Notes: generated by a model not told the origin, from the letters alone. Shown: positions 28,646 to 38,865, counted from the first letter of the stretch. The stretch: DNA of 64,000 nt from DATARH01 sp963778385 (GCA_963778385.1 CAVZUA010000033.1:62001-126000), one strand, 5' to 3'. A program made the numbers and translations.

Positions 28646-29754
28646 ATGACGGAACTTACCCTTTTCGTTGGCATGGACGTACACAAGAAGACGATTTCGG
28701 TTGCGCTGGTTGAGAGCGCGGCGGGCGCGGCCGTGCGCTTCTATGGGACGATCGCGAACACACTGGAGACGGTGCGGGGTCTTTGCCGGAAGCTGTCGAA
28801 GGACGGGCAACAGCTGCACTTTTGTTATGAGGCAGGGCCGTGCGGCTACGGAGTGCACCGGCAGCTGACGCGGCTTGGGCATCGCTGCGACGTGGTGGCG
28901 CCAGCGCTGATCCCGCGCAAGGTCGGCGACCGGGTTAAGACGGACCGGCGCGACGCGATGATGCTGGCGCAGACGCTGCGAGCTGGACAGCTCACCGCGG
29001 TATGGGTGCCCGACGAGGCACACGAAGCGATGCGGGATCTGGTGCGGCTGCGCTCGCAGGCGATGCGCGACCTGCGCAAGGCGCGCCAGCAGCTGCTGAG
29101 TTTCCTGTTACGTCATGGGCACAATTCTCCCTACGGCCATTGGACCAAGATGCATCGCCGCTGGCTCGGCGAACTCGTCTTTGCCCACCCGGCGCAGCAC
29201 CTAGCGCTGGAGGAGATGCTGCAGCGGATCGAGCGGGCCGAGGCACTGTGCGAGCGGCTAAAAGGGGCGATCCTCGAGTTGGCGCCGCAATGGTCGCTGG
29301 CCCCGGTGGTGCAGGCAATCCAGGCGCTGCGCGGCGTGTCGCTGATCGTGGCCGCGGCGATCGTGGCCGAGGTCGGTTGTTTCGGCCGGTTCGAGAGCCC
29401 GCGCGCGCTGATGGCCTATCTCGGGCTGAACCCGTCGGACATTCGAGCGGTGCAACGATCCGGCGCGGCGCCATCACCAAGACCGGCAACACCCTGGCGC
29501 GAACTTGCCTGGTCGAGGCGGCTTGGACCTATCGGTTCCCGCCCCGGGTGAGCCAGATCATTCGCGACCGGCTGAAGGAGCTGCCCGAGCCGATCCGCAA
29601 CGTCGCTTGGAAGGCGCAAGTGCGGCTCTCGGCGCGCTACCGCAAGCTCACCGCCGCCGGCAAGCCAGGGCCCAAGGTCGTGGTGGCGATCGCGCGCGAG
29701 CTGGTCGGATTTATCTGGGCGATCGCGCGGATGGTCGAACCAAAGTTCGCCTGA
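28646..29754 (+). pseudogene. IS110-family DEDD recombinase, frameshifted near 29,440
   Basis: The N-terminal RuvC-like domain is intact, with FVGMDVHKKT, CYEAGPCGYG and KTDRRDAMML supplying the D, E, D, D residues. The C-terminal Tnp20 domain shifts frame after YLGLNPSD. It continues in a different frame as SSGATIRRGAITKTGNTLAR (with the catalytic Ser region), then ends VEPKFA at 29,754. The downstream non-coding end was cut or limited by the IS21 inserted at 29,835. A different IS110 copy lies at 49,513. Confidence 0.85.
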
Positions 29755-29890
29755 TCCGAGCTTCGGCAAGCGCAATGTATTCAGGGAGGTGAAGCGGCGG
29801 CAGCAAGCCAGACTTGTTGGGCGACGGATAAAACTGGACCCCTGGCGACATTAAGAAGTGGCCCCCGTCACTGAAGATGAGGGTCTGACA

Positions 29891-31189
29891 ATGGATGAAT
29901 CGGTGCAGCCTGCTTCGCGGGGGGAGTTGCCGCGGAGGGAGGTGATGCAGACGCCGGACGAGGTGGCGGCGATGCTGCGGCTGAAGGCGCTGGGGTGGGG
30001 TGTGCGTCGGATCGCGGGCGAGCTGGGTTGTAGTCACATGACGGTCCGCCGGTATGTGGCGGAAGGTGGCTGGGTCGCCTATCGCGGCCGCGGCCGACCG
30101 CGGACGCTGGCCGGGCACGAGGCGTGGGTGGCGGAGCGTTTCCGGCGGCATGCCGGCAATGCCGACGTCGTTCGCCAGGAGCTGGAGCGCGAGAAGGGCA
30201 TCCGGCTGACCCTGCGCACGGTCGAGCGCGAGGTTGCGCATTTACGGCGGGAGCTGGCGGCGGAAGCGCGGGCGACGGTCCGCTTCGAGACGCCACCGGG
30301 CAAGCAGCTGCAGATCGATTTCGGCGAGCGCCGGGTGACGGTCGGCGATGAGAACGTAAAGGTGTACCTGTTCGTGGCGACGCTGGGCTACTCGCGGCGG
30401 CTCTATGTCCGGCCGTTTCGCAACGAGCGCCAGGACAGCTGGTTTTCCGGTTTGGAGGGCGCTTTCCGGCACTTCGATGGGATCACCGAGGAGGTGCTGC
30501 TCGACAACGATCGCGGTCTGGTCGCCCATCATGACCGAGTGACCCGTGAGGTCGAGTTCAACGCGCGGCTGCATGCCTTCGCCAAGCACTGGAATTTCCG
30601 GCCTCGGGCCTGCGCGCCGTACCGAGCTCGCACCAAGGGCAAGGATGAGCGCGGCGTCGGCTATGTGAAGAAGAACGCGATCGCCGGCCGTCGTTTCGAG
30701 AGCTGGTCGGCTTTGGAAGCCCATCTCGACGGTTGGATGCGCGATATTGCCGACACTCGCATACACGGCACTACCGGCGAGGCGCCGATCGAGCGCTTCC
30801 GGCGCGCGGAGGCCGGCGCGCTGCGGTCGCTCGCCGGCGTGCCGCCATTCGCGATGGCGCGCGAGCTGGTGCGCAAGGTGCAAGCCGATTGCGCGGTCGA
30901 AGTCGACAGCAACGCCTATTCGGTGCCGTGGCGGCTGATCGGCGAAAGCGTGTGCGTGGTGATCGCCGGCGACACGCTGCGCGTTAGCCATGCCGGGCGC
31001 GAGGTCGCTGTTCACCAGCGCCGCGTCGGCCGGTTCGAGCGCGTCGTCGATCCCAAACACTTCGCCGGGGTTATCGGCTTCGGCTCGAAGGCGACGGTGG
31101 ATATCGCCGCGAGTGCCGAAACGGTCAGCGCACCCGAGCTGTTGCGGCCGCTCCTCGAATACGAGCGCCTGGTCGGAGGGCGTTGGTGA
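29891..31189 (+). CDS. istA: IS21-family transposase IstA
   Basis: The protein of about 432 residues starts at 29,891 (GAGGG upstream) and has an N-terminal helix-turn-helix (ALGWGVRRIAGELGCSHMTV). The DDE integrase domain has the acidic residues in KQLQIDFGERRV, EVLLDNDRGLV and ARTKGKDERGVGYVK. The C-terminal part, DSNAYSVPWRLIGESV, is usual for IstA. Its stop overlaps the istB ATG as TGATG, coupling translation. It differs clearly in sequence from the IstA at the left edge. Confidence 0.92.
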   Translation: MDESVQPASRGELPRREVMQTPDEVAAMLRLKALGWGVRRIAGELGCSHMTVRRYVAEGGWVAYRGRGRPRTLAGHEAWVAERFRRHAGNADVVRQELEREKGIRLTLRTVEREVAHLRRELAAEARATVRFETPPGKQLQIDFGERRVTVGDENVKVYLFVATLGYSRRLYVRPFRNERQDSWFSGLEGAFRHFDGITEEVLLDNDRGLVAHHDRVTREVEFNARLHAFAKHWNFRPRACAPYRARTKGKDERGVGYVKKNAIAGRRFESWSALEAHLDGWMRDIADTRIHGTTGEAPIERFRRAEAGALRSLAGVPPFAMARELVRKVQADCAVEVDSNAYSVPWRLIGESVCVVIAGDTLRVSHAGREVAVHQRRVGRFERVVDPKHFAGVIGFGSKATVDIAASAETVSAPELLRPLLEYERLVGGRW

Positions 31190-31974
31190 TGGAGCACGAT
31201 CCCCTGATCGCGATGCTGAACCGGCTGAAGCTGACCGCGATCCGCGACCAGCTCGACAGCCTGGTCGACGAGGCCGCCCAGCGCGACCTGACGATTCGCG
31301 AGGCGCTGTCGCTGTTCTGCGAGCGAGAGATTGCCCGCAAGGACGAGCGGCGGATTGAGATGAGCATCGGGCTCGCCCGCTTTCCGTTCGTGCGCGATCT
31401 CGACGGTTTCGACTTTGCCGCTCAGCCCTCGATCGACAAGAAGCAGATCCGCGAGCTGACCGCCGGGCGCTTCATCGCCAATGCCGAGGCCGTGCTGCTT
31501 TTGGGGCCGCCCGGCGTCGGCAAGACGCACCTTGCCGTGGCGATCGGCCGCCACGCGATCCTGGCCGGCTATACGGTGCAGTTCATCCCGGCGCCGACAT
31601 TGGTGGCCCAGCTCGCCAAGGCCCATGGCGAGGGACGGCTCGAAGACCGCCTGACCCATTTCGGCAAGCCGCGGCTGCTGATCGTCGACGAACTCGGCTA
31701 TCTACCGTTCGAGCCCGACGCCGCGCATCTCTTCTTCCAGCTCGTGTCGCGTCGCTACGAACGCGGCAGCATGCTGATCACCAGCAACCGCTCCATCGGC
31801 GAATGGGGCACGGTGTTCGGCGACGCAGTGGTGGCGACCGCGATCCTCGACCGCCTGCTGCATCATAGCCACGTCATCACCATCCGCGGCGACAGCTACC
31901 GGCTGCGCGAGAAGCGTCGCGCCGGCTTGTTGAAGGCGCCGGTGATCGCACAGAGCCTGCCGGCCCAGGCATGA
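31189..31974 (+). CDS. istB: IS21-family helper ATPase IstB
   Basis: The ATG at 31,189 overlaps the istA stop and follows GGAGGG. This DnaC-like AAA+ protein shows Walker A (LLLGPPGVGKTHLAVAI), Walker B (RLLIVDELGYLPF) and sensor 1 (MLITSNRSIGEW) motifs. It selects the target and stimulates IstA. The length, about 261 residues, is normal and all motifs are present, so this IS21 could be active. Confidence 0.93.
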   Translation: MEHDPLIAMLNRLKLTAIRDQLDSLVDEAAQRDLTIREALSLFCEREIARKDERRIEMSIGLARFPFVRDLDGFDFAAQPSIDKKQIRELTAGRFIANAEAVLLLGPPGVGKTHLAVAIGRHAILAGYTVQFIPAPTLVAQLAKAHGEGRLEDRLTHFGKPRLLIVDELGYLPFEPDAAHLFFQLVSRRYERGSMLITSNRSIGEWGTVFGDAVVATAILDRLLHHSHVITIRGDSYRLREKRRAGLLKAPVIAQSLPAQA

Positions 31975-32155
31975 CCAGAAGCTTGACCAGGTGGGTACAC
32001 AGGAACCTCCCGCGCATCGCTCCGCCGGACTCGTGGCGGTCGCTGCGCGATGCGCGGGTCCCTCCTGTGCACTACCTCGACAAGCCGCCCCGACCGAACC
32101 TCGGGGAAACATCACTTAACCCGGGGGTCCACTTCTCAATGTCGAAAAGGGTCCA

Positions 32156-33406
32156 GTTCCGAACGTCGGTTGACAGATGGCCGCCCCGCGGCGGCGTTGG
32201 CGTGGCGCCTGATGTTGCCGGTGAGCAAGGATACCCTGCTGCGCGCGATACGTCGGCACGCGGCTGCCGACAGTTCGCGCTTGCACGTCATCGGCATCGA
32301 CGACTGGGCGTGGAAGCGCGGTCAGCGTTACGGCAGCATCGTCTGTGATCTCGAACGACGCCGTGTCGTCGATCTTCTCCCTGACCGTGAGGCGGCCACG
32401 GTCGAAGCCTGGCTGTCACGCCATTCGGAGATCGCCATCATCTCGCGCGACCGCGGGGGCGGATATGGCCAGGCGGCGACCAGAGCGGCACCGCAGGCGG
32501 TGCAAGTTGCCGATCGCTGGCATCTGGAGAACGCCAGCGCCGCCTTTCTGGAAGCCGTGCGCCGATCGATGCGTCAGATCCGCATGGCGCTCGGCAGCAC
32601 CACCATCGACCCGGCTCTGCTGACCCATGCCGAGCGCTTGCAGCACGAAGGCTATCTGCGGCGAGAGGAGGCCCACGACATCATCCGCACCCTGGCCAAA
32701 GCCGGCACGCCGATCAAGGAGATCGTCCGCAGGACGGGACGTAGTCGCAAACTGGTGCGGGATATCGTGCGCGGCGGCGGGGGTGATGTATTCCGCTGCC
32801 GCTCAAATGTCCTTGAGCCGCATCTCGCCTGGCTCGATGCGGAATGGTCGGCCGGCTGCCGGAACGGCACCGAGCTGTGGCGCCGGCTTCAGGCGGCAAC
32901 CGGCTTTCGCGGAAGCATTCGCGTTGTCGGAGAATGGGCCACGCGGCGTCACCATGCCGAAAGCATCGGGTATGAGAGGCTGCGCAAACCGCCGACGGCT
33001 CGAGTGCTCAGCCGCCTCCTATTGAACGAGCGCGATCAGCTGACAAAGGACGATGCGATTACTGTCGCGCGCATTGAGAAAGGAGTGCCGACATTGGTCG
33101 CGGCCCGCAACCTGGTCGAACGCTTCCACGGGATGGTCCGCGAGCGTAATCCAGCCGGCCTGCCCACCTGGATTACTGAGGCCGCGGACAGCGTCCTTGC
33201 GTCCTTCGGGAAGGGCATCATCGCCGACCGCAGCGCTGTCACCGCGGCCATGACCCAGCCCTGGTCGAACGGCCAAACCGAAGGTCAGATCACCAAGCTC
33301 AAACTCGTTAAGAGGCAAATGTATGGGCGCGCAAAGCTCGACCTACTCCGCGCTCGCCTGCTTGCCCCAGCGTAACGTCGGATGCACCGAAAGTGAGTCA
33401 GAGCCC
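32156..33406 (+). mobile_element. 5'-truncated ISL3-family element
   Basis: The right end is preserved as GATGCACCGAAAGTGAGTCA plus GAGCCC (33,381-33,406), the ISL3-type terminal repeat. The left end is missing: the sequence starts directly after the IS21 right repeat, inside the transposase gene. Confidence 0.7.
32170..33375 (+). pseudogene. ISL3-family transposase lacking its N-terminus
   Basis: The remaining frame of about 400 residues includes the DDE domain: HVIGIDDWAWKRGQRYGSIV, then AIISRDRGGGYGQAA and VADRWHLENASAAFLEAV. The end has the catalytic Glu region WSNGQTEGQITKLKLVKRQM. The first roughly 120 residues, which carry the zinc-ribbon and DNA-binding domains, are absent and are not found on the far side of IS21. 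A deletion therefore accompanied or followed that insertion. Confidence 0.88.
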
Positions 33407-33434
33407 TTATTCCATGCCTATCCACACTCCAGCT

Positions 33435-33839
33435 TCGCCGAGGCGGGGTATCTCATATGTCGTCCTCCCCAACCCCGATCGTGCTTTTTTTCAGCAAGCG
33501 GTTTTCCAGCGTCAGCTCAGCAACCACCTCCTTTAAGGCGCTGGATTCCCGGCGCAGCTCCTTGACCTCGTCCGGCGTCGCCGACCGAGCCGTGTCACCG
33601 GCCAGGCGCTTCTTGCCAGCCTCCAGAAACTCTTTCGACCAGCGGTAATAGAGGTTCTGAACAATCCCCTCGCGACGGCACAACTCGGCGATGCTGTCCT
33701 CGCTGCGCAAGCCGGACAGTACGATGCGGATCTTCTCTTCCGCCGAAAATTGCCGCCGGGTGGCGCGGCGGATCTCCTTGATAACCTGCTCCGCCGGAGC
33801 TTTCTCCGGCCCGGATTTCTGTCCCATCTTCGCTCCCAC
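33435..33839 (-). pseudogene. IS3-family OrfA followed by a cut OrfB start
   Basis: OrfA (33,839-33,453) is complete: a helix-turn-helix (QFSAEEKIRIVLSGLRSEDS, then IAELCRREGIVQNLYYRWSK) and a leucine-zipper tail (LKEVVAELTLENRLLKKS). OrfB starts in an overlapping frame at 33,456 and reads MRYPASAKLE, the usual OrfB beginning of this subgroup. It is cut off after about ten codons where ISL3 begins. The element therefore cannot move by itself. Confidence 0.82.
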
Positions 33840-33891
33840 AATGGCTACGATGGGCCAGAAATCCTCCCTTCCTCAACTCACCCGTTCTGTC

Positions 33892-34887
33892 TCACAAGTG
33901 CTGATGCCGGACACCCGGGATTTCCTCGGGCCTCTCTTCCTCTGTGCGATTGTGAAGATGTCCGTAATGCCTTTCGACCATTCGCGTGTCGGCGTGACCG
34001 AGGTTCTGTGCAACCGCCACAAGGGGTACGCCAGCCATAATGGCGTGCGCTGCATAAGAATGTCGGAGGCAGTGAAAGTTGGCCGTGGGCTCAATTTTAG
34101 CGCGTTCGCATGTTTGTCGCATTTGCATGCTCTGATTCATCTTTCCCCACGGATTTCCATCTGGCTTCGATAGGATCAATTCGATATCTGCACGGGCAGA
34201 CGTAAGCCGTTGGAATAGCTCCAAGCCTTCGTCGTTCAGGACGATCTGCCGGCTGCTCTTCAATACACCAAGGCGCAAGGTGCGCGAAGCGGCATCAAAG
34301 TCACCAACTCGAAGCGAAGCAAGCTCACTAAATTGGCCGCCAGTCACCAGCGCGGCGGACACGAGGTCTCGAAACGACCCCTCAGAGGCATTGAGTAGAC
34401 GTTCACACTGATCAATGGTCAGATATCGCGGTTGCTCCACGTCGACCCCCTCAAACGGATCAACGCTGCGCCATGAATCGTCATTGCTAAGCTTACCCTC
34501 GCGCCACGCCTTGTTTAGCGCCGCCTTGAGGACAATCAACGTTCGGTTTGTCGTTGCTCTTCGTTTCCGAAGTTGCTCCTCATCGGCTTCGTCGAGGTGT
34601 CGATACCGCTGAGGAGCCCCCGCCTTCGTCCGCAGTCGCAACGGGGCATCCGCGGAGGCGTTTCGCCAGCCCTCGATTAACTCCTGGGTAAGTTCAGAGC
34701 ATGGTACGTCGCCCAGCGCAGGAACAATTGTCAAATCGGCCCTCCAACGTGCATCCTCCGCGGACCTGCGGTTCGAGGTTAGGAAGTCGATATATTCCTC
34801 AATACAATCCCGAACTGTGTATGACCGGCTTTGGCGGCAGACAACGATAAATTCGTGATTGGGGGAGGCTTGTCGCCTGCGTACCAT
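33892..34887 (-). pseudogene. Tyrosine integrase lacking the first catalytic arginine
   Basis: The 331-residue protein has a phage-integrase layout: core-binding domain (about 25-135) and catalytic domain (about 150-320). His-x-x-Arg is present in FHCLRHSYAAHA, the later His in AQNLGHADTRM and the nucleophile Tyr in VERHYGHLH. The position of catalytic Arg I reads TGGQFSELASL, where relatives have TGxRxxEL. The codon at 34,335-34,333 is CAA instead of CGA, a single G-to-A change. The C-terminus also runs into the adjoining IS3 end. I expect it to be inactive. Confidence 0.75.
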
Positions 34888-34992
34888 TCCTCAACCTATA
34901 TGATCGTTTAGCTGCTGCTTCAAAAACAAAACCGCTGCAGTATCCAGAGTGCTGGCTGTTTCCAATTGGCGTGCCCCTGGCGGATGGACTAG

Positions 34993-35094
34993 TTGACCCG
35001 CGATTACCCGATGGTCGCGCCGGGGTACGAGCGCGTCCGGGGAAACCACCTGGGCCCGGTGCGGCGCTCCAGCCTCATTCGAGCATCGCTTTAA
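34993..35094 (+). pseudogene. Possible MucR/Ros-type regulator C-terminal fragment
   Basis: The reading frame TRDYPMVAPGYERVRGNHLG resembles the conserved C-terminus of MucR/Ros zinc-finger regulators (DYPMVAPxY, then a basic stretch). A stop lies immediately upstream and the zinc-finger part is absent. The evidence is one short motif only. Confidence 0.4.
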
Positions 35095-35330
35095 CTGGCT
35101 CCTTCTCGGTCAACAAGCTTGAGCGAGGCCCGCATCTCGCGGTCGGGGCTGAGGCGGGCAAATTCGGTGGCAAGCGCCCAGAGGTCGATTTGGTATTTCT
35201 GGCCGAAGCTAATCGCCCCGATGCCGTGCTGTTCCTCATGATGGGTGCGGCAAAGGCTGATGCCAAACGCATCGTGAGGCTTGCGCGATATTCCAGAATT
35301 TGCGGCGCAGCGAAGATGGACTTGCTTCGG
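35091..35330 (-). pseudogene. Phage-type HNH/DUF968-like protein, C-terminal fragment
   Basis: The minus strand encodes KPHDAFGISLCRTHHEEQHG, then SFGQKYQIDLWALATEFARL and a stop. The LCRxHHxEQH block matches the metal site of DUF968/HNH-like proteins common in alphaproteobacterial prophages. The upstream part is cut off at the IS3 boundary near 35,335. It fits with the other phage genes at 36,258-38,503. Confidence 0.5.
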
Positions 35331-35371
35331 AAAAGTGGAGAGTTCCCCGATGATTTAGGAGGAACTCGACG

Positions 35372-36300
35372 ATGCAGCAGCGACGGTTTACGAAGGAATT
35401 TGCGGAGGAAGCGGTCCGCTTGGTGCAGACCAGCGGGCGAACGCAGCGCGAGATCGCCGGTGATCTGGGAATTGGGCTATCGACGCTGGTCCGCTGGATC
35501 GGGCGGAGCCGGGATCGGCACGCTGTCGACCCCGCGGCGGCGGAGAGTGATGTCACAGCCGAGCTGGAGCGGCTGCGCCGGGAGAACGAGATCCTTCGCC
35601 AGGAGCGGGACATCCTGAAGAAGGCCACCGCTTCGCCCGGGAGGGAAGTCGATGAGGTTCGCGCTCATCGATGGGGCGAAAGCGGCATTCCCCGTCCATC
35701 GCCTTTGTTGCGTCCTTGCTGTCAGCCAAAGCGGTTATTTTGCCTGGAGAGGTCGGCTGGCCTGCCACCGCCAACGCGACGACATGGTGCTGCTGGCGCA
35801 TGTCCGGTCGGCCTTGGCCTTGTCGAACAGCACCTATGGCAGTCCCCGAATGACACGGGAACTGCGGGATATCGGCCTAGTGGTCGGTCGTCGCCGGATC
35901 GCCCGGCTGATGCGCGACAACGGCCTGCAGGCTCGGCAGAAGCGGCGGTTCAAGCGGACCACGGACAGCCATCACGCTTGGCCGGTCGCGCCGAACCTGC
36001 TTGATCAGGACTTCACGGCGACCGGCCCCGATAAGAAGTGGGGTGCCGACATCTCCACGTGTGGACCCGCGAAGGCTGGTTGTACTCGCGGTTGTCATCG
36101 ACCTGATCGCTCGTCGGGTCGTCGGCTGGGCAACCGGCGACCGGTTGCATCGGGACCTGGCTCTGTCTGCTCTGCGCAAATCCCTGACCATGCGTCGTCC
36201 GGCAGCCGGGCTGGTACACCATTCAGACCGTGGCGGCCAGTATTGCTCGATCGATTATCAGGCCGAGCTGCGCAAGCACGGCATCATGATCTCAATGTTC
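35372..36300 (+). pseudogene. IS3-family element: OrfA and OrfB with several frame breaks, 3' end missing
   Basis: OrfA begins at 35,372 (MQQRRFTKEFAEEAVRLVQT, then QREIAGDLGIGLSTLVRWIG) after AGGAGGA and loses its normal end by a small deletion near 35,637. OrfB begins at 35,652 (MRFALIDGAKAAFPVHRLCC). It carries TYGSPRMTRELRDIG and DKKWGADIS, then breaks frame twice near 36,060 before VVIDLIARRVVGW and HHSDRGGQYCS. Homology stops at HGIMISM (about 36,296), before the catalytic Glu, at the junction with the phage gene. The element is non-autonomous. Confidence 0.85.
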
Positions 36301-37415
36301 GGCTTTGCGGACTTCGTCGAGCATTGCCGATCGTTGAGAGACGGTGCCGCCGGCAGTCGAGCAACGGCTGTGTCGAGAGCCGATTCCCCAAAAGCCTCTG
36401 TGAGTTGCTGCCGGGCGATCTCGTTTGACTCCCAAAGCCCCAAGATCTGATTGGCGCCGAGTGATCGGTCTGAGAAGAGATCGTCAAACGCGACCAGAAG
36501 GGCCTCAAGGTCTGCGACCTCGATAAAGGCGCCGTCAGCACCGACAAGCGTGTATGGGGAGGAGGCAACGTCGTCGCTCGGCATAGCGGGGAGGGCAGTA
36601 TCGAGAGACATTGGTAGCGGTTCGATTTTGACATGCGAGGCGTTGGCGCTTTCGGCGTCGCCGCTTGCCGCGCGAAGAGCCGCGTTGCCCATCTCGTTTC
36701 GAGATGCGTGAGTCCGTGTCGCGGCGAGGTAGTCAGCAAAGCGCGGACGCCGCAACGGCAAACCGCAGCTGCTCCTCGGATGAGCTTGCCGGAGGACAGG
36801 CTCCCGGATCGTATCGTAGTCTTCCACCTCCTCGCGGATTGAAAGACCACGCAACACGTCGGCAAACCCATCCCGCAACGCCCATGACCGGGCGCGCATC
36901 ATCAGCATGCGCCGGGGGTAGGTTTGCCACGGACCATCCTTTTGCGTGAGGCCGGCTCCTTCGGCCATTGCCATTGAGAAGCGGCGAATGATCGGCGTCG
37001 GCCATGACCGGCGGGTTATCGCGCATATCGCGATGAGGCCCTCCTCGCCGTCGCTCGCATAATCCTCGTGCATGTCCTGGATCAGCCCGGAGCGTTCGAC
37101 CAGGGCAAGGGCGCCATCACCCCAAATGGTCGGGTGTCCATCGATGACGGCGATAGCGTGGACAGCGGCAAAGGGGCCGAGCCCAACCGCGGCGCCATGC
37201 ATGATGCCGAGCACGATCTTCTCAACTGCATAGTTGCCATCAGCACCGCGATAAGAAGACGGTGCCCATTCTCCCACCGCCATGAGCTCGGCCAGCGCGC
37301 GGACTTCGGCGACCGAGTCCGGTGCGAGATAAGCCGGGACTGTGGCCCGAGACGCGCGTCTCGCTGGTTGGCGACGGGTCCACGGTCGCGGAACGGAATC
37401 CGTGTCTCCAAACAT
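36258..37415 (-). pseudogene. Phage RecT-like annealing protein, 3' end replaced by IS3 sequence
   Basis: Residues about 40-200 match the RecT-type single-strand annealing family. The recognisable blocks are VEKIVLGIMHGAAVGLGPFA, AVHAIAVIDGHPTIWGDGAL, GPWQTYPRRMLMMRARSWAL and DGFADVLRGLS. Such proteins pair phage DNA with homologous strands. The native sequence ends near 36,300; the last 15 or so residues come from the abutting IS3. The ATG overlaps the upstream stop as TGATG, so the genes are coupled. The conserved core is present, but the loss of the C-terminus makes activity doubtful. Confidence 0.65.
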
Positions 37416-38221
37416 CAGGCGACCCCTCTGACGCGCAACTCCTCCTTTTGGAAGACTTTGGCCCCCGGTATGTCGCGGACACCTTCCGTGACGATCGCCG
37501 CGCGGAGCTTTTCCGCATTGAGGGTGAGGTAGTGCCGTGGCACAGCACTAAGATCGATCACCTCGAAGACCCAGCTGCGCGTAATGTAGGCGGTGGCACC
37601 ATACTCCCCTTGGATCCGCACCGGCTCGAGACATGCTTCCGCTTCGCGGATCATCGCCTCGGCACTTTCGGTGCTGGCGTCGGCAAGGGCGCGAAACGCC
37701 GCGGCGCGTTGCCGATTTGCTTGCTCTTCTGAATTGCTGAGCCGCTCGGCCTGCGCGCGATAGTCCAGCGCCCGTACCGTCTCGTTCTCGGCGGCCACGA
37801 CAAGCGCCTGCCGCCGGGTGGCCATCTCCGCCTGACAGCGGTCTCGGTAGGTCTTGAGACGGGACAAGACCGGGATCAACGCTTCGTTGAGCTGTTCACA
37901 GCGGCGCTTGAAAAAACCATCCACCGTGCGTCCGCCTTGCAGAAACACCGCCTTCTCAAGCTTGTGTGCCGCTTCAGCTTCCTGCACATGAGCCTGGCAT
38001 TGGGCGACAAAGTCGGTCACGAGACGCGCTTCTTCGTCATCTACGATGAGATCAGGGACGCGCCGGCAAGCCTGTTCGAGATCGGCAAAGCGGCTGACCA
38101 GACCGTGGTAGACGGTTGCAAGACGGTGTTTCAGGCACGAGACTGGCTCGGCGGTATCTGGACCTTGATTGTGGCCCATGCCCGGTTCGAGGGCGGTGTC
38201 TACGACAAGGCGCTGATCCAT
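37415..38221 (-). CDS. Conserved phage-type protein with GHNQGP motif
   Basis: The 268-residue protein opens with MGHNQGPDTAEP (residues 14-25), a motif recurrent in alphaproteobacterial phage proteins encoded next to recT/erf genes. The middle is a long helical region (about 60-180) containing KLEKAVFLQGGRTVDGFFKR. The C-terminal domain reads GEYGATAYITRSWVFEVIDL, then AVPRHYLTLN and RDIPGAKVFQKEELRVRG. It is probably a partner in phage recombination or nuclease control, but no activity is established by the sequence. It is coupled to the RecT-like gene downstream. Confidence 0.7.
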   Translation of the reverse strand: MDQRLVVDTALEPGMGHNQGPDTAEPVSCLKHRLATVYHGLVSRFADLEQACRRVPDLIVDDEEARLVTDFVAQCQAHVQEAEAAHKLEKAVFLQGGRTVDGFFKRRCEQLNEALIPVLSRLKTYRDRCQAEMATRRQALVVAAENETVRALDYRAQAERLSNSEEQANRQRAAAFRALADASTESAEAMIREAEACLEPVRIQGEYGATAYITRSWVFEVIDLSAVPRHYLTLNAEKLRAAIVTEGVRDIPGAKVFQKEELRVRGVA

Positions 38222-38230
38222 GGTGAGTTC

Positions 38231-38503
38231 TCAAAAGAGTGGGGGAAGGCTTGCCAATTTGGTGGGGGTTTGCGGTCTTGCCCCCGGCATTCGCGACATT
38301 GACCGAGCCCATCGTCGTAGGGGGCCAACGCGGAATGCGTATTCGGTGGCACTCACGGATCGGAGCGATCGTGCTGTCCAGACCTGATCGAGGGCGACGG
38401 CCCTGCCGTCGATCTGAGCTCGAAAGATCGGCGAGCGGTCCAAGGGGCGGCACCAGTCAGCGGGATGTGGGCCTCCGACGACGCCCGGCTGGGGAAGCAC
38501 CAT
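38231..38503 (-). CDS. Small phage-type gene upstream of the GHNQGP gene (start uncertain)
   Basis: The C-terminus reads TEYAFRVGPLRRWARS and ends TPTKLASLPPLF, a pattern I associate with short phage proteins in this context. The stop is 9 bases before the next start, so it would head a three-gene unit. The frame is open upstream to 38,629 without a convincing start; 38,503 is the most economical choice. Composition alone could also keep this frame open. Confidence 0.4.
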   Translation of the reverse strand: MVLPQPGVVGGPHPADWCRPLDRSPIFRAQIDGRAVALDQVWTARSLRSVSATEYAFRVGPLRRWARSMSRMPGARPQTPTKLASLPPLF

Positions 38504-38865
38504 TGGACACAGCTGGTAAATACGGGCCGCGGCGAGGGGAGCGCTTCGCCTAGGGCGTAGCACGTAGAAACCGGGCATGGGCCGAATCAGGATGCGATAT
38601 ATCCCGAGCCTGTGTCGCGAAACTGCCATCGAGCTACCGGAAACCTTCAGCGGCAGTTTGAATGACTGGACCGCAAAAGCGTTCTATTCTGCCGCAATAT
38701 ACGAGCGCATCTAAAACTCCCCCAATCGTGCGACTTCCAAGCAGGATCGGGTTCTTGACTACATCGCGCCCCCGCCTGAGCTTTAGGGAGCTGGAGTTCG
38801 GCAACCGTGTGAGATGGCTTGTGAGGGACCCGGTAAATTGGACGGCCGATAAGTGAGGTAAACTC

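Larger units (their letters stand above)
29835..32155 (+). mobile_element. Complete IS21-family element
   Basis: The left end reads TGGACCCCTGGCGACATTAA inward and the right end, read from the other strand, TGGACCCTTTTCGACATTGA. Both continue with AGAAGTGG and a C-run, giving over 30 bp of imperfect inverted repeat. It holds istA and istB with overlapping stop and start, about 2.3 kb in all. Confidence 0.85.

Noticed and set aside
12509..34887. Linking the 33,892 integrase to the tRNA-Ser scar as one element
   Set aside because: They are 21 kb apart with many IS elements between, and I saw no second copy of the tRNA fragment in the window.
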